This document shows positions 62,128-64,000 of a DNA stretch of 64,000 nt, piece by piece (position 1 is the first letter of the stretch; each line of letters starts with the position of its first letter). The stretch comes from Astropecten irregularis. Lineage: Eukaryota; Echinodermata; Asteroidea; Paxillosida; Astropectinidae. The notes under the pieces are model-generated. The model saw only the letters and a program-made list of their open reading frames with translations. It was not told where the DNA came from and made no database searches. Location: assembly GCA_963971285.1 (NCBI GenBank), contig OZ020260.1, positions 10,202,798 to 10,266,797 on the forward strand, given 5' to 3'. A program made the translations under genes and the position numbers.

Positions 62128-63604
62128 CTACTTTGCTGAGATGGAGTCACCAATACTAGCCTGGACTCGCTTGGCATTGCGTGTGCTGTGGCCAAAGGTA
62201 GTACCATAACGGAACTTCTGACCTGTGAGATCAAACAAGAAATTGAACCGAACTTTAAATATGACCAATGAACAACTTGATCAATGTTGATCCCAAAATT
62301 GCTCTAAAACTAGCTGGAATGGCTAAATGAGTCTTTTTAGTGAATAAGGAACATTATTATCTCCAGCATCCTAGAAAAGAATTCAATCAATACCAAGAAG
62401 TGTAGTATGGAAATATACTAGTGTGTCACCTACCAGGAATGTGACCTGTATAGTGGGGCACCAGGCCAGACTCTGTTGGGTAGATCAGGTTGGGATCCAG
62501 ACGAGGCAACTTAGTAAATCCTCGTACGACGGGCACCTCACCCTTTAATGTTTCCTGAAACTCAATAGAAAATGTTACAATGTTACATTCTTATATAATC
62601 ATAGCATGTATAGATAGAGTTAACTAATCATATAGGGCAAAATAAACTAACGATGTCTGTTAGGGCTATTGCTATTGTTCCACTAAGTGGTTTATTCAAA
62701 GTTTGCAACAGTCCCAATTGTCGTACAGGAAATGGGACCGAAAATTGGAGCTTTAATGCAATCTTTCCATGCATACCCTTCATATCTGTATTTTACTGTC
62801 ATTATAAGCAGTGGCGTCGCCAAGGGGGGGCCAGGGGGGGCACGTGCCCCCCCTGGAAAATCTTGTGCCCCCCCTCGTGCCCCCCCATTTGAAATTTGGG
62901 TTGGTGAAAAAAAATATAGTATATAAAACGTTTGCCCCCCCAACAATTGCTAGTGCCCCCCTTGTGCCCCCCCAGACTCAAAAGTCTGGTGACGCCACTG
63001 ATTATAAGCATGTAAACAATCTAAAACAAATGATAATGATTATGCATGAGCTCATGAATAACGCATGTAGCACCGACTAGCCGGCTTGTTTCATCAATAG
63101 AGTTCATCAACAGAAGAGAGCAATGCATAAAGAAGACACTTTATAACAGTAGACCTACTACTTACCAGAAAATAATGACATTATAGGTCATATGAAGTAC
63201 ATTTGATCACCTTTACCAATTAGTGGTGCCAATCAATAGGCCAAGTGCAACCTTATTAACCCTAAAAAGTTAGATTTTTAGCTTCTCGAACCCAAGGGGG
63301 AAGGGAATGTCCTCAAATTTTGACCAAACAATGATAGAATTAGGCTGAAATTAGCCATGGACATACAAAATGACCTGTTTATAATGTCATAATGTGTAAA
63401 ACGTATATTCTATATTGGCCAATTAGAGCTCTCTGAGGAATAACTAGGTTGAGGCTCAATCAAGTTATAGGTCATATAGCGGTACCTGTAAGCGACTCAT
63501 CGCATGGCTTGGATCACAAGTAAACTGGTTGAGAGCATGGTTTGTGATGATGGGATAACTCATTCCAATCAATCCACGTGCCTTAGGGATAAAGCCAGTA
63601 TAAC
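62128..63604 (-). CDS. CIMIP2 (FAM166) family ciliary microtubule inner protein, 3' part
   Basis: Three coding exons, in coding order: 63604-63486, 62554-62434, 62222-62128 (stop TAG at 62128-62130). Junctions are in phase and donors/acceptors are GT-AG on the minus strand. The 110 visible residues carry the family hallmarks: GYTGFIPKARGLIGMSYPII, then LVPHYTGHIPG joined across the last intron to QKFRYGTTFGHSTRNAK. This matches the repeated GYTG-x-x-P and YG-T-(F/Y)G pattern of FAM166A/B proteins, which line the lumen of axonemal doublet microtubules. The first visible exon starts mid-codon, so upstream exons lie past the right edge. Which paralogue cannot be told. The hAT MITE at 62809 sits in its intron. 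Confidence 0.85.
62809..63000. mobile_element. hAT MITE with exact 8-bp duplication, copy 2
   Basis: Same ends as the element at 59498 (CAGTGGCGTCGCCA and TGGTGACGCCACTG), flanked by the octamer ATTATAAG at 62801-62808 and 63001-63008. It is 192 bp and differs from the first copy mostly in G/C run length. In an intron of the CIMIP2 gene. Confidence 0.92.
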
Positions 63605-63654
63605 CTGCAACCAGAAGAATTCAAACAATTGCCATTCAACAAATCACGTGCTGG

Positions 63655-63695
63655 CTCAGGTGGGATTCGAACCCACGCGATCTCCTGCGGTTGAG
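63655..63695 (-). repeat. tRNA-derived SINE fragment
   Basis: On the minus strand GTGGGTTCGAATCCCACC is a perfect T-arm with B box, preceded by CAGGAGATCGC. No A box is seen; the sequence is interrupted upstream (in minus sense) by the MITE at 63706. Not a usable tRNA gene. Confidence 0.6.
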
Positions 63696-63705
63696 TATAG
63701 TTGGG

Positions 63706-63930
63706 TAGTGGCGTATCTGGAGGGGGCGAGTAGGCGGGCGCCACTTTTTAGGGGTTAATGGTAAGGTAGCTGTGCTGTTGAAGTTATTGGAAATCTAATC
63801 CAGCGAAGAAAGATTCCCATTTCAAATTGTTTGATTTGTTTTCTTTTTCATTGCTATCAGAAGTTGAAATTAAGGGCGCAGTTTTAGCTCTTGCCCTGGG
63901 CGCCGTTAATTGTCCCTAGATACACCGCTG
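63706..63930. mobile_element. hAT-like MITE, second copy of the 56201 family
   Basis: TAGTGGCGTATCTGGAGG is mirrored by CCCTAGATACACCGCTG. The interior (GGCGCCACTTTTTAGGGG, GTAGCTGTGCTGTTGAAG, AAGAAAGATTCCCATTTC) follows 56201-56466. The target duplication is not clear. It abuts the tRNA-like fragment. Confidence 0.7.
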
Positions 63931-64000
63931 TAGCAGTTGGCCAGTTTAAACTTCTTTTCCTCAAATTTTCGATGTTTAGTTTTTGTTTGTTTATTAACTA

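Overview
The window is animal nuclear DNA: compact exons of about 50-250 bp joined by GT-AG introns, no bacterial operon structure, and introns and spacers packed with short inverted-repeat transposons, SINE-like and LINE-like pieces. The gene content (an ER P5A-ATPase, a ciliary microtubule inner protein) and repeat style suggest a marine invertebrate, perhaps a deuterostome such as an echinoderm or hemichordate. That placement is inference, because no lineage marker is decisive.

Layout. 1-9.4 kb holds no host gene. It has two MITEs in tandem (1.8-2.1 kb), a TTAA-type MITE (2.7 kb), an apparently intact single-exon piggyBac transposase on the minus strand (3.6-5.9 kb) and a TTAA-flanked MITE with a piggyBac-like CCC end (7.1 kb). 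9.4-32.8 kb is a complete ATP13A1 gene on the plus strand: 27 coding exons, every junction in phase, 1204 codons, one GC-AG intron. 32.8-37.4 kb is intergenic. 37.4-60.1 kb is a second plus-strand gene of 14 coding exons encoding 1543 residues: a long acidic disordered body followed by a C-terminal gamma-glutamylcyclotransferase-like domain that has lost the catalytic glutamate. A candidate alternative last exon lies at 60.9-61.1 kb. 62.1-63.6 kb and beyond is the 3' part of a minus-strand CIMIP2 (FAM166) gene, convergent with the second gene.

Nothing indicates that the three host genes act in one pathway: ATP13A1 is an ER membrane protein dislocase, CIMIP2 proteins line axonemal microtubules, and the GGCT-like protein is unassigned. 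The strongest second-scale signal is the mobile DNA. At least twelve copies of one TTAA-targeted MITE family share an interior but carry three different terminal repeats. A TIR element carries a tRNA-like Pol III promoter. There are three copies of a THAP-domain element and several hAT-type MITEs with exact 8-bp target duplications. Exon boundaries were set by reading splice consensus, phase and, for ATP13A1 and CIMIP2, remembered family sequence; no alignment was run.
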